Source of the DNA: Ahaetulla prasina
Taxonomy: Eukaryota > Chordata > Lepidosauria > Squamata > Colubridae
Reading direction: 5' to 3'
NCBI RefSeq assembly: GCF_028640845.1
Contig: NC_080539.1
Coordinates: 180,619,459 to 180,683,458, forward strand
DNA length: 64,000 nt
The position numbers and the translations under genes are program-made. Shown here in pieces: positions 53,141-64,000 of this stretch (positions are counted from its first letter, which is position 1; each line of letters begins with the position of its first letter). The notes under the pieces are model-generated. The model was given only the letters and a program-made list of their open reading frames with translations. It was not told the DNA's origin and did no database searches.

Positions 53141-54929
53141 AATGAAAGCTCATCCTTGCATGATAGCTGTCCCACTCTTTATTCCATTGTATTATTTCCT
53201 TGTAAACAAGGTAGGGAGGAAAAATTTTGGAGTCTGTGCAGTGTTTCATCTTTTAACTAAATTGTCCTGGGTACTTAGCAGTTCTAAGGATTCAGCAAGA
53301 ATACCCTGTTAATAATGATTTACAGGTATGATTCTCAAATATTTTGCCCAGAATCTACAAAGAAATAAAAAGGAAAATGTGTTCATAATCTTTGTACGTG
53401 TTTCAGGCTATATTAGCAGAATTAGTGTAAGAAAAGCAGGGCCATTACCAGCATAGCCTTCTTCATCAGGATCTTTTCTAGCAAGGATCTGCAGATGAAA
53501 GTCCAAAAACTCAAGATAGCAACAGCAACAGTCATGTGATTGAAGTCTCTCCCTATCTGAAAAGAAAAACTCATCATGAATCATAGGACATACAGAAGAA
53601 AGGAGAGAGATCCTGCCTTGACTTTTTGATGTACCCACAAATCGCAGACATCCTGGTCCCTGCCATGACAAGTAACTGTGGAAGCAGGAATCGTTTATCA
53701 AGGACACAATACAAGCAGCTGCAAGGTTTTGGAATCGGGCCCAATCGTGTGTTTATGTAAATGACTAATCAAAAGTAACTTTAAGTATAGTAGGAATTTC
53801 TTCCATACTAGTATACAGTACAGAGACATCTTTATGACAGCTGTTTTGTATACTGACTACCATGTGTACACTCTTAGCTGAATATCTCACATGAAAAAAC
53901 TGAGACTGACACATGTATTTGCATATAAGTCCTTTGGACACAATTTATATAGAACAGTGGCAGTCCTGCATCTGTAAATATATTTGTAATTTTTAAAAGG
54001 TTTACAACTAGAATTAGATAAATTATTATTATTTATTAAATTAAATTTGAATTGTTAAATTTATTTGCACCTCATTTCACAGTGACTCTCAATCGAATAA
54101 CATTACAATAAATCCTTTAATCTTGAAACCAATCCAGAATGAAATCAATCCACTGATATCTTTGGAGCCATGAATAAATCATTTGTATACTACTTTACTA
54201 TCTGTCTCGATTGCATTTGTATCTTGATAAATTTCTGCAAAGCTCACCCCTAATCATATTTTTACTGAAAGTGATGCAAAGTTTGCTTTTAGTTTGAAAA
54301 ACAGTCCTAAATATTAATAACATTTCTCTTGAAATCTGTGCTACATACAAACAGATCAAGCAGTGTATATGAAAACCTAATAGCTCTTACATTGTGGAGG
54401 AACAGAATCTGCATAACAACCAAAGAGATTTCTCTGAATGAACTCAAACTCAACAGTAGCATTCAAAAAAAATATATTGAAGAACAAAAATAGATTCCTC
54501 TTGGAATCCCCCACTCATCTGGATAGGATTAGAGAAACCCCTGCTTTGGAATGTGTGAGTGACAGGATGAAAAAGAATGAAGCTAGTTTACAACAGCAGA
54601 GGAAGTTCTTGCATTTAATATAATACTGAAAATAATGGAAAGAGTTGAAGCTTGCTGACAACTGCAGGATTGAAATACTGTCATAGCAGTGATACCAGAA
54701 ACAGCATTGGCCAAGGCTATAGTTCCTACCTCTGGAAGATGCTAGCTGTCTGGACACATTGCTATTGAATTTTAAGCAGACTATGGCACTGACACTGTTT
54801 TGATCGGCATTATGGATAAGCTAGGGGGAAACTGCTAAGAGGAACGGGACTTTATTAAATGTCTTTTGTGTTTGTGAAGATTTTGATGTTTTCTTCCATC
54901 TTCTGCCAGACTTGACAATGCGAGGTTAT
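53141..54929. other. No recognisable feature
   Basis: The minus-strand frame at 53408-53707 (99 aa) shows no family resemblance; the rest is AT-rich. Confidence 0.35.
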
Positions 54930-55330
54930 GGGAACAAAGTTTTTATATAAGACACCTAGACCAGAGCTCTGTAATATTCCATAGGATTATACATGAAACC
55001 ACTGGATAAGGTCATTCAAAGTTTTGGAATAAAATGCCATCAATATGCTGGTTCTGTCCAGCTCTATTGCTCTTTACCATTTAACTCCAAGAAAGTAGCT
55101 GAGAGCTTTGACCAAAATTAAATCCAGACAAGACAGAGCTGCTGTTAGAGCTCTGGAAGTGAGTATTTTGGATGGAGTTGCTTTTTCACTGAAAAAGCAG
55201 ACTCAGAGTCTGGAAGTTTACTTGCTCTCCAACTGTCTCCAACCTCCCAGATTGTTTTGATAGTAAGATGGATCCTTATACAGTTACTTCTAATCTGTCA
55301 GCTATGACCATAGCAGTTCATTATTACACA
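54930..55330 (+). mobile_element. Old L2 fragment
   Basis: A decayed frame contains KLNPDKTELL, the L2 RT motif, preceded by a run like WNKMPSICWFCP and followed by a degraded region. Many stops. Confidence 0.5.
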
Positions 55331-55435
55331 TGAGGATTCAGATTTCTGGGGACAATATGCTGACTTTGTAAACTACTTCGTGCTGTAAAGCGCTATGAAG
55401 TCATATAAGTCTAAATGCTTTTGCTATTGCTATAC
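55331..55435 (+). mobile_element. MIR-like CORE SINE, 3' half
   Basis: 'gggacaatatgctgactttg' to 'cttttgctattgctat'. Confidence 0.65.
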
Positions 55436-55669
55436 TTTGCTCTGTCCTTTGCATTCTAAACTTGACTATAAAGTCATTTGGTTTCAGTAAAATATCTAGG
55501 ATCAAGAAGATGTTCAAACCCTTCCTCCAAATTAGTTGTTAGTATGGATATATATATTAAATCTATTAAAGCAATAACATGTATTTTATTTCTGTGGTGT
55601 AATGAAGAAGCTTAGTAAGTGGAACATTGTATTTTTGTAGGATAATCTCAGTCATGTTAACGGTGAAGC

Positions 55670-56050
55670 CAGCTCCACATTCTAGAGTTGGAAGGGATTT
55701 GTGGTAGTGTGTGTCTCTTGCTCAGTATAGGAAGCTGGCACCCAGCATATAACTGGTGAATGACTGCACAGGCTCTGTTTGAATTCTTCCAGCAAAGAGG
55801 AGTCAGCCAGGGCAATCTGTTCCCCTGCCAAGCAGCATTAGGAAGTTTCCCCTCATATTTAACCAAAATTGCCTTCACTTTGATTTGGAACCAATTGAGC
55901 CTAGTCCAATATGCTGAATCCATCTTTTATAGGATCCTTTAGATATTCTTGTTTAACTATAATACTTCCCTTAATTTTCTCTTCTCTAAGATAAACATAG
56001 CCAGTTCTTTCAACTGTTGCCCATAGGAGTCACTTTCAAGCAGAAGAAAT
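55670..56050 (-). mobile_element. Old CR1 3' end
   Basis: 'tagagttggaagggatttgt', 'aggaagtttcccctcatatt' and 'agccagttctttcaactgtt' follow the CR1 3' region in antisense. Confidence 0.6.
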
Positions 56051-58325
56051 TAGTTGGTGTCTGCAGAAATTCCCAAAAAGTAGTTGGGAGTCCCTTTCCT
56101 TCCCCCCCTCCTCATTTGTGTGTATTTGTAGCTCATTTTTCTGTGCATCCTGGGTAGTCTCCCAAGTATCCAGAATTATTTATTTTCTTTGCTGTATTGT
56201 CTTATTGCTGGTGTCAGTTTATTGTGAGACAGTTGCCTAATTCTCCATATCTGTCATACCACTAATTATTCACATCCAAATTAGATCATCAAGCCTAATT
56301 GACTTAAATCAGGATTGACCTGATTCAATGCTGAGAATCCTTAGGAAAGTTCGAGTGATGCAAGGTATTAGTGAAAGAATTTTTTAGTAATGTCAGTGTT
56401 TAATTCTTGTATTTAAATTTTTACATTCTATTTATTTTCTGACATAGAGTTGGTTTTATTTGATTCATTGGAAACATATCACAGCATCTGTGTTTTGAGG
56501 TAGAATGGAAGCATTTTAGGGTTTCCGATAAATACATCAAATAAAACAAGACAAAACAATATGAATTAATGTAACATTTCTCCCATGTAGTTGAGTCCAA
56601 TCCTATGGTTTCTGGGCTGCCATTGAAGTTTGGTAGAGGTCAGATTCTATGAATTAAACATTTTTTAAGTAGTCAACTAACACCATGGAAAAGTTTATTT
56701 GTCTGGGCATTATATATTCAGAATCCATACTTATTCTAATCTGAGTGCCATTGATGGAGGATCAACAACAATAATAAAAAGACTTAAAAATTGAAAGTAG
56801 TGCTTGAAGCTAAGTAATTTAGAAGAAAATACAATATAGTCACAGTATGGTCATAGACTATATGCACAGAGGCGAAAAGAACCATAATATTCTAATAATA
56901 ATAATAAACATCCTAAACGCTTGGGAAGTGTTCGACTAGTGATCTGTGATACGAAATCCAGCATAGTTATCTCGTTTGCTGTGTATACTGTCATTTTGTG
57001 TAAAAAAATAATAATAATAAAATTAGACTTGTCCAAACATTATTGACATAATGCTCATATTGGATGAGAACATGTCCAACTTATTTAACCTCCCCTATTT
57101 TGCAGGTATATTCTTTGGGAAATTTCTTGTGGGAGAGTGTCTCTGGTGATCTTTTAAGGATTGGTAAATCCTTGTAATTCGACTGAGGTCATTTTGGATT
57201 TCTACATATTCAAACTGCTGCTTAACAACCTTTTTGGCTTTTCTCAAACCAGAAAGTAACAACATTCTGGAGAAAGGCCGGAGAGCGATTTACTTGTGGT
57301 GTTTCTCCAGCAAGTAGATTTATACCTATCAGACATTATGAATGGAAGCAGTCCCCTTAAAATTGGGTAAAGGCATAGCCAAGCAAATAAAACCATTTGC
57401 CAGACCTTGGCTTCTATTCTTAAAAGACTGGACTCTAATTTCAAGGTGCACTTGGGACACATCTAGATGTCAAGAGAAAGAACATAAAAGTCCTGATTTT
57501 GTAATGGTCAGAATTTTTACAAAATTTAAAACTGTACTCTGCATAGAAATGATGTAACAATTTTGTTCCAGATTGAAGTTGTATGATTGATTTTGCAGCA
57601 AATAATTCAATTGCTTCGGGGATTAAATTCCCACTAAATGTTTGGTGGAGTCTGCATTCTATTGAGCTAAGAAAGAGCCATCATTAAGTTGGAAAAGGCC
57701 ACCACATTTATTACTTGATTTATAACCAGATGTGCTTTCTTATAATCTTGCAGAGAACCACCTAGAGTTACCGACAAAACAGTGGTGCCATTTGCATAAA
57801 ACACAATGGATTGTTATTTATTTGTTAATTTGGGGGCATATATGTCTATATATAAAAGCTGGACAAGAAAGATGCCAGGATAAGCCTTGTTTTACCCCTT
57901 TTACAATTGTAATTGGGTACCATGCAAGCTGAGCTGCATTTACTATTGCAAATGGGTGCAGAAGCTTTTCACAGGTGCCTGTAGTGAGTGGATTTCCAGG
58001 TCATGTGCAGAGCAGTGAAGTGATGCCCCTTCCATTCTGCCTAGTACTTCCGTGTAAGTCCATAATGCCTTTCTCTTACAGAATTGTATGTGTGTTTCTA
58101 TTCAGACTTTGTATGGACATTAAGTTGTCTCTCCTTTGTGGATTATGATCTTGTAGCATTCCAATAAAGTTGTGTTCCAATAATGTTAAAAGTGACATCA
58201 TTGGGATTTCAAATGTTAATGGAAAAATGTCAGCAAAAGGTCTAAAATAAAATGGAGAAAAGTAGTAATGATGCAATAATTTTTAAAAATGTATTTAATG
58301 CATGCACATTTAATGGCATACTATG
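56051..58325. other. No recognisable feature
   Basis: About 2.3 kb, AT-rich, no frames above 75 codons and no recognisable elements. Confidence 0.35.
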
Positions 58326-58560
58326 TGTCAGGTGTGAAAAACCAGGTTCACAGAAGAAGGTTCAATAAAGCTAATTTATTGCCAAAAGCTTATGTTCAAG
58401 AATCTTCTCAACTAATGGTCAGCATGTGATTAGAGTTAGATAAAGGTCAATAGCACTCAAGGAGGGTTGGACATTGTTTGTGGCTACATAGGCATTTTAG
58501 GCTGATCCCTCATTTCACTCCACCCGCAAGTTCTGCCATTCCTTGTCCTATATTACAACA
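58326..58560 (-). mobile_element. Possible solo LTR, 235 bp
   Basis: The minus strand begins TGTTGTAATATAGG, carries AATAAA about 55 bp from the end and terminates CACACCTGACA. Flanks ctatg and ctctt match at only 3 of 5, so the duplication is weak. Confidence 0.45.
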
Positions 58561-58565
58561 CTCTT

Positions 58566-59124
58566 CATTTTTAGCTCAGAGAGACTTTCATGTCAATGTA
58601 GGAAAGAGTATCAGTGTTGGACTTCTGAGTGAAGAATGATTAACTAAACACATTTCTGAAAGAGTGGAGATGGCAACCATGGCAATGACTAAAGAACGGA
58701 TGTGTAGCTGAATTCCTTGGAACCTCTCTGGATAAGAAAAAATGGGAGATTGTCCACATGAGCTCTGGACAGCTGAACCCTACAAAAATACTACAGGACA
58801 GCTGTGTCCCATGGATTTGAATGCAGGAGATGAAGGGATCAAGCCATCATGCTCACAACAACTGTGAAGCTTTTTAAAGGACACTGGATTCACTAACTTC
58901 ACTTTCTAATCATTTTAGGAAATTGCCTATTTGCATCTGGTAATCTTATGATAATGAGAGATCTTTGGAATGAGAAATTTGAAAAGCCACCTGGTAAGTT
59001 TACATTCATTCTTGAAGAAAAGCAAAATGAACTATTAAGTTTCTTCTAAATTAAATGTGAACGCACAGCACAGCCATATTTGCTCCCATTCAATGAAATG
59101 TGGGTACAGATTCATTTCTGTATC
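58566..59124. other. No recognisable feature
   Basis: Nothing that I can support. Confidence 0.35.
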
Positions 59125-59583
59125 CTGCAGTATTATTATTATTATTATTTATTATATTTGTATACCGCCCATCTCCCGAAGGACTCAGGGCGGTTCACAG
59201 CCAATAAAACAAACGAAAATATATAATACATATAAAACAGCAAAAAGAATAGAAAATTAATTCAATTGATGGCCTAAAACTTTTAAATGCAAATTTAAAA
59301 CCCCGTTTAAAACCCCTGATTTAAAACCCCAATTTAAAACTACGTTCACGCTAGTCCTGCTCTTCGAAACAGCAATGTCTTCAGCTCGCGGCGGAAGGAC
59401 CTGAGGGAGCTCGTTCCAGAGGGTAGGAGCCCACACAGAGAAGGCCCTCCCCCTGGAGGTTGCCAGCCAACATTGTTTAGCTGACGGTATCCGAAGGAGG
59501 CCCTCTCTGTGAGAGCGCACTGGTCGGTGAGAGGCTAATGGTGGCAGTAGGCGGTCCCGTAAATATCCCGGCCTTAAGCCATG
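59125..59583 (-). mobile_element. L2-like LINE 3' end with internal deletion
   Basis: The minus strand gives MRSHREGLLRIPSAKQCWLA, then GRAFSVWAPTLWNELP, then a gap where the other copies have GLRQLPDL, then the 3' UTR with 'aaccgccctgagtccttcgg' and an (AAT)n tail at 59131-59150. Confidence 0.8.
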
Positions 59584-61180
59584 GAGTATACATCTATCGC
59601 TGATTATTTTTACTATTCATTTTTACTTGAACCTCATATTTTTCATAGATGTATTTGAATGTATGTATGAAAGAGGAAAAGAGGAAACCAACAGAAAAAA
59701 AATGTGCCGGATAGATATAGGAAGCTACTGTGCAGAGAGAATGCATGCCAACAAGAAAGAAAAAAAGAAATTGAGATGAAGGAAATGTAGAGGAAGAGAA
59801 CCAGAAAGGAAAAATGGACCACCCAAGAATGTATGATAGCTAGAAGGCATCTTGTGCTGAGTAACACATCCTAGTAAGAATACTAAAAAAAATTAGTAAA
59901 TGTTAATATAAGTTTGATACAGCATGAGTCTTATTTTATTACTCCAACCAAAACTTTAACATTCCAAGTTCCATAGCCAAGGAGCAGAGTGCTACTTTCC
60001 TCTTAGCAATGCCTCTGAAAAAGGAGTGCAAGTTGTTGTTGTTGTGTTTGACCTCAATGCCTTTAAGGCAAAATAAAACTGAGCGACAAGTGAACTGCTG
60101 GACAGAAGAAATGCAGAAAAACCTGTCAATACTTGATCTGTGAAAATGAAATATTGTATTGAAAAAGGTGGAGGCTGTTCTAAGGTGAAGTAACTTGTGT
60201 GGTTCTTGGAGAAAAGCAGTCTGTGTATGTGGTGGGGGTGCACGCGCGCAAGCAAAGCCAGATGAAGCTGGAGAGGCAAGGCCTCTCCCTTCCCCACATG
60301 GATTCTGAAGCATATTAGGAAGCGCTGGGTCAATTCCAGATGGATAATCTGGCAACACTGCCAAGGCTACTTAACATGCTGCTTAGATACTATTGAAGAG
60401 CCCAGAAACTTCTGCTTATAAGAGACTTCTGGAAGCTGCCATTTCAAGAAATTCGTGTCCCTTGAGGCTGATGCCAAAATGCTAATCACCACCAGTGATT
60501 CAATGCTTGTAGTTCCCACTCTTGATTACTGCTGGCATGCAAGCAGACTTTACATCAGCCCTACCTCAAAATTATGAACAGATGAGTAGATTACTTACTT
60601 GAACTGTAGTCAGTCATGACATCATTTTTGTACTGAAATCCCAGTGCTTGGCTTTCCATGTGTGTTTTTGCCTCTACTTTAGAATTTGGCCAAGTGCTAC
60701 CGGATTTACTCCCTCCATCTTACCTAACACACATTGCTTTTTACCAGCAGCCTCAGATTCTAAGCTTAGTCAGAGCCAATGCATTGATCATTCCAGTATG
60801 CAGACTAAAAATGGCAAGTGCTAAGATGTTTTGGCTCCTGAAAACCCACCCATCTTCATCCAGAGGAAGAGGGGGAAATAGGGGACAGGGGATCCTGTTA
60901 CTCTTCCCCCTCCCACAAAAATACCCATAAATCATTTCTTTAAAGTGATGGCAATTTGGTATGTAATAAGGAGATATCTCTTTTTTTCTCTCTCTCTCTT
61001 TTAGACTGCTTCTACCATACCCCTATGTAGGGGATACACATAGAGAATAGATAACAGACATTAATGTATTTATTTTTGTAATTTAACTTTATATACTTTT
61101 ACAGCAGAGGATTCTCCAAAGAAAAATCATAAAGTACATTAAACAAAAAATATAAAAACATCCAATGAAATATTGTATCT
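59584..61180. other. No recognisable feature
   Basis: About 1.6 kb without recognisable elements. The two overlapping minus-strand frames (59939-60364) do not resemble a family. Confidence 0.35.
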
Positions 61181-61370
61181 TAAGGGGCATGCATAAGAGC
61201 ACAAATGTGTCTACCGTTCCTGTCCTATTGTTTTTTTTTTCTTATATATATATGCTTATACTTCCTTATATTTCCTCATATATATGTTTATATACTATAT
61301 ATTCATTTTGTATGATGCTTGTGTATATTGTTGTGACAAAAATAAATAAATAAATAAAAAATATTTTTTA
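61181..61370 (+). mobile_element. LINE 3' end, same family as 25.8 kb
   Basis: 'ggggcatgcataagagcaca' to 'gttgtgacaaaaataaataa' is nearly identical to the 3' UTR at 26190-26370. Confidence 0.8.
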
Positions 61371-61500
61371 AAAAATTAATTGAAATATATGTGAACAGAA
61401 AAAATAAAAGCCCAGCAATCGAGAGTATAATTGTTAAGGAAGGAAAGAAAAGCAGATTTCAAAAGAATGGCGAATATACGTGTCCCAGGATAATGTGTGC

Positions 61501-61685
61501 AGGATCCAATCTGGGTCAGTCACCGAGCCAGAGGTTTTGTTTTCTGAGCTTTCGGACTCGTGCTTGAGCCCATCTTCAGGGAACTTCAGGCTAGAGAGAA
61601 GTTCCTTGAAGATGGGGTCCAACATGAGTCTGAAAGCTCAGAAGACAAAACCTCTGGCCCTGGTGACTGACCCAGATTGGATCCT
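61501..61685. repeat. Hairpin: 86-bp arms, 12-nt loop
   Basis: Left arm 61501-61586 and right arm 61599-61685 are reverse complements ('aggatccaatctgggtcagt' / 'actgacccagattggatcct') with few mismatches. Confidence 0.85.
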
Positions 61686-61872
61686 GCAGACTTCAAAAGC
61701 ATTGGATAGACTCAGTAGCTAGAAGTCATTTTAAAGCCTCTGTTCATTAGACCCAGAACTTACTTCTAATTCCTTTCATGACTGAAAAAGCCCTGCCTTT
61801 TGAATTCCACTGTGCTGAAGATGGATAAACACAATCTCAGAGCTAGAGTGGAAGATAAAGAATCCTTCAGAT

Positions 61873-62007
61873 CAGAGCTCTCCAACCTTGGCAACTTTAA
61901 GACTTGTAGACTTCAACTCCCAGAATTCCTCAGCCAGCAAAACTGGCTGAGGAATTCTGGGAGTTGAAGTCTACAAGTCTTAAAGTTGCCAAGGTTGGAG
62001 AGCCCTG
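61873..62007. mobile_element. Foldback MITE, 135 bp, 8-bp TSD
   Basis: Outer ends cagagctctccaacc / ggttggagagccctg. Flanks cttcagat (61865-61872) and cttcaaat (62008-62015) match at 7 of 8. The arms pair almost perfectly around 'cagccagcaaaactggctg'. Confidence 0.85.
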
Positions 62008-62015
62008 CTTCAAAT

Positions 62016-63190
62016 AACATCAGCTATAAGAATATAAACTCTTTAAAGTTTAGCATCAGCATCTCAAATCTGATCAATAAATAAAGTGGTAACATATTAG
62101 GTGGAAAAAGCATCAAAGTGATATGATCTGGCAAGCTATTTTGTTCTGGTATATTTTTGGACATTCTAAAAAGAATAAACTGATTGTATAATAAGTATTT
62201 TCCCCTCTCAAGATATTATTCATCTATAACAGAATTCACAAATAATATAATTTTAAGTTCACCTCATTTATGTTTCTTACTAATAATTTAATACATCCTG
62301 TACCCTTCCATACCAATGTCAAAAACAATACAGTTAAAAGGAATAATAGTGATAATTTCATACATTTAATGTAGGTATTTATAATATCTATAACTGTTTT
62401 TTACTGTTATAAATAAACTCAAAGTGGAATTGCTCTTATTATAGCTGCTTTCCAGAAGTCTAAACCAGCAGGGCTAGAGGCAAGGACTGCAAGGACTATT
62501 TGTTAGTTTAGTTTATTGATTATCCTATAGGCCATATCAAAATACAGAATTCTAAATGCAAACTATTAATAAAATCCTATAAAAACAATTTAAAATGAAA
62601 TTGGAATCAAATACAATAATCTAATAAATAAAGTAAAATAAGATATATTATATTTCAGTATCACCTCTACAATCTACCTCAATCAGTCCCACATATGCCG
62701 ATCTCAGATGAACCATTTTACTCAAGTACTTTGCCGTATTAAATGTTGTTTTCAAGTTCTGGCCACATATAATGTATGTTGTTTTAATATGGGGTTCCCG
62801 ATGGGTCACTGATAGCAGAATATGGAGTCTGAAGGTTCCTCAGCTCTAAGGATAAAAAGTAATCCAGGGCACTTCCATACTTTAACATATTCCTCCCTGA
62901 CTGGCTTGTAAATTGGATTAAAAAGATTCTGTTTGGATTGTTCTTCTGCAGCCCCCACCTGGTGGTATGTCCAACTTTGCATGTCAAGAAAGAAATGCTC
63001 ACCACTTGCTTTTCTCTGGCGGGTTTTACTGTACATATATATTTTTTAAAAATGTTATAGAGGGAACATGCATTTTATAAGCAGTTTATATTTCTTATAT
63101 TTTTCTTATCACTTAGATAGAAGGATTTCACCCTAACTCCTAAATATCTCAAATGAACAAGTCTTTTTTTTTAAAAATTATATGGAGCTA
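62016..63190. other. Mostly unrecognised; possible old LINE at 62500-63040
   Basis: The minus-strand frame at 62806-63036 and the 'agtttagtttattgattatc' at 62506 hint at an antisense LINE 3' region, but no named motif can be read. Confidence 0.3.
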
Positions 63191-63269
63191 GGGAAAGAAA
63201 GAAAGAAAGAAGGAAGAAAGGAAGGAAGGAAGGAAGGAAGGAAGGAAGGAAGGAAGGAAGGAAGGAAGG
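63191..63269. repeat. (GAAA)n/(GAAG)n microsatellite
   Basis: GAAA units grade into about 15 GAAG units. Confidence 0.95.
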
Positions 63270-63275
63270 GAGAGA

Positions 63276-63740
63276 GAGAATAACTCTCAACTTTCCATAG
63301 TATAGCAGTGGGATGAATAATAACAAAAAAATCCTACACTGCTGCATTTCAAGTTAGTCATCTCCCTATGCTACTTGGTAACAGTAACTGTTGTTAATTA
63401 GGGAAAAAGCAAGAAAATAACTTTTATTTTAAAGCTGATTTCTTTTAATGTATATGTGCACATTTTGAAATTTTCATTCTGTGTATTTATCGCATTGTGT
63501 TTTTGAAAAAGTATGTATAACTAATAAATCAAACCAACAATTGTTGATGGACACAGAAAGTCTCTGCTGACCACAGCATTCAGTTCAACAGCTCAAGGAT
63601 AGGGACCAGGGATCACAGTGGAGGGGGCTGTTTCAAAATAAAGAGGGTTGCCTAAAAGGAAGAAATGGGCAGCAGGGAAACTGTGCAACACAGTTTGAAA
63701 AGGCAACAAGCAATGCTGTTGAACAGGGAAACATAGTTTT
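63276..63740. other. No recognisable feature
   Basis: Nothing that I can support. Confidence 0.35.
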
Positions 63741-63744
63741 TTGT

Positions 63745-63968
63745 TTGTTTTGTTTTTTACATTTATATCCCACCCTTCTCCGAAGACTCAGGGCGGCTTA
63801 CAGTGTATAAGGCAATAGTCTCATTCTATTTGTATATTTTTTACAAAGTCAACTTATTGCCCCCCCAACAATCTGGGTCCTCATTTTACCTACCTTATAA
63901 AGGATGGAAGGCTGAGTCAGGCTCTGTGTTCTAATAACAGGCTTCTTAACAGCCTGAGCTATCACGTT
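63745..63968 (-). mobile_element. tRNA-type SINE with LINE-like tail, minus strand
   Basis: Antisense copy of the 6660 element: 'cttctccgaagactcagggc', 'ggcaatagtctcattctatt', 'caacaatctgggtcctcatt', and head 'agcctgagctatcac'. Confidence 0.75.
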
Positions 63969-64000
63969 GTTCAAGATTACACCCTCAGCGGTCCTCAGAA

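Noticed and set aside
53408..53707. 99-codon minus-strand frame as an exon
   Set aside because: No domain, no clear splice-site or start context and no neighbour frames to support it.

Overview
The window reads as AT-rich, intergenic or intronic nuclear DNA from a squamate reptile, most likely a snake. The argument is the mix of repeats: CR1 and L2 LINE 3' ends, MIR-like and tRNA-type SINEs, a Ty3/Gypsy retrotransposon, many hAT-type non-autonomous elements with 8-bp target duplications, a Helitron relic, (AATAG)n arrays at CR1 tails (a pattern described for snakes) and a long (GATA)n tract. The organism call is inference. I found no host protein-coding exon, rRNA, tRNA gene or CRISPR array, and almost every long reading frame belongs to a transposable element or to a GC-rich or simple repeat.

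Layout. 1-8,100: mariner-type MITE, old L2, a 5'-truncated L1 with a perfect 15-bp target duplication, a CR1 broken by later insertions, part of an LTR, a SINE, a LINE 3' end and a small hAT element. 8,565-14,400: scattered SINEs, a second mariner-type MITE, a hAT element and long stretches without recognisable content. 14,396-20,650: the most layered part. A 1.45-kb hAT element carries a GC-rich minisatellite; next to it an (AATAG)n-tailed CR1 is interrupted by two hAT elements of one family in opposite orientation and by an L2 fragment. 21,040-25,160: compound microsatellite, a repeat-poor block and an 0.85-kb L2 copy. 25,157-27,378: two solo LTRs of one family, inverted, around a LINE 3' end. 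28,110-32,943: a complete, young Ty3/Gypsy element. 33,200-48,800: mostly repeat-poor, with a large inverted repeat, two or three solo LTRs, a perfect-TSD foldback element, a mariner-type MITE and a CCAATCAG array. 48,790-51,730: a decayed Helitron hit by an L2 tail and SINEs, then an 0.86-kb L2. 52,470-64,000: another (ATTCT)n-tailed CR1, SINEs, old L2 and CR1 pieces, a possible LTR, foldback elements and a (GAAG)n tract.

How the parts work together. The only near-functional unit is the Gypsy element: matching 189-bp LTRs that differ at one base, a 5-bp target duplication, primer-binding site, a gag-pol frame with zinc knuckles, protease, RT, RNase H and a DD35E integrase, and a polypurine tract. 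It has two lesions: a 249-bp tandem duplication in gag with clustered 1-bp deletions (possibly an assembly artefact) and one frameshift in integrase. The rest are non-coding passengers moved by enzymes encoded elsewhere, or relics.

I see no convincing new biological system. The items that best repay a second look are the gag duplication, the hAT element carrying the GC-rich minisatellite, the palindromic core of the second hAT family, the Helitron that lost its ATP-binding core, and the long inverted repeat at 34.9-35.4 kb. Family names rest on motif recognition by eye, and no database was searched.
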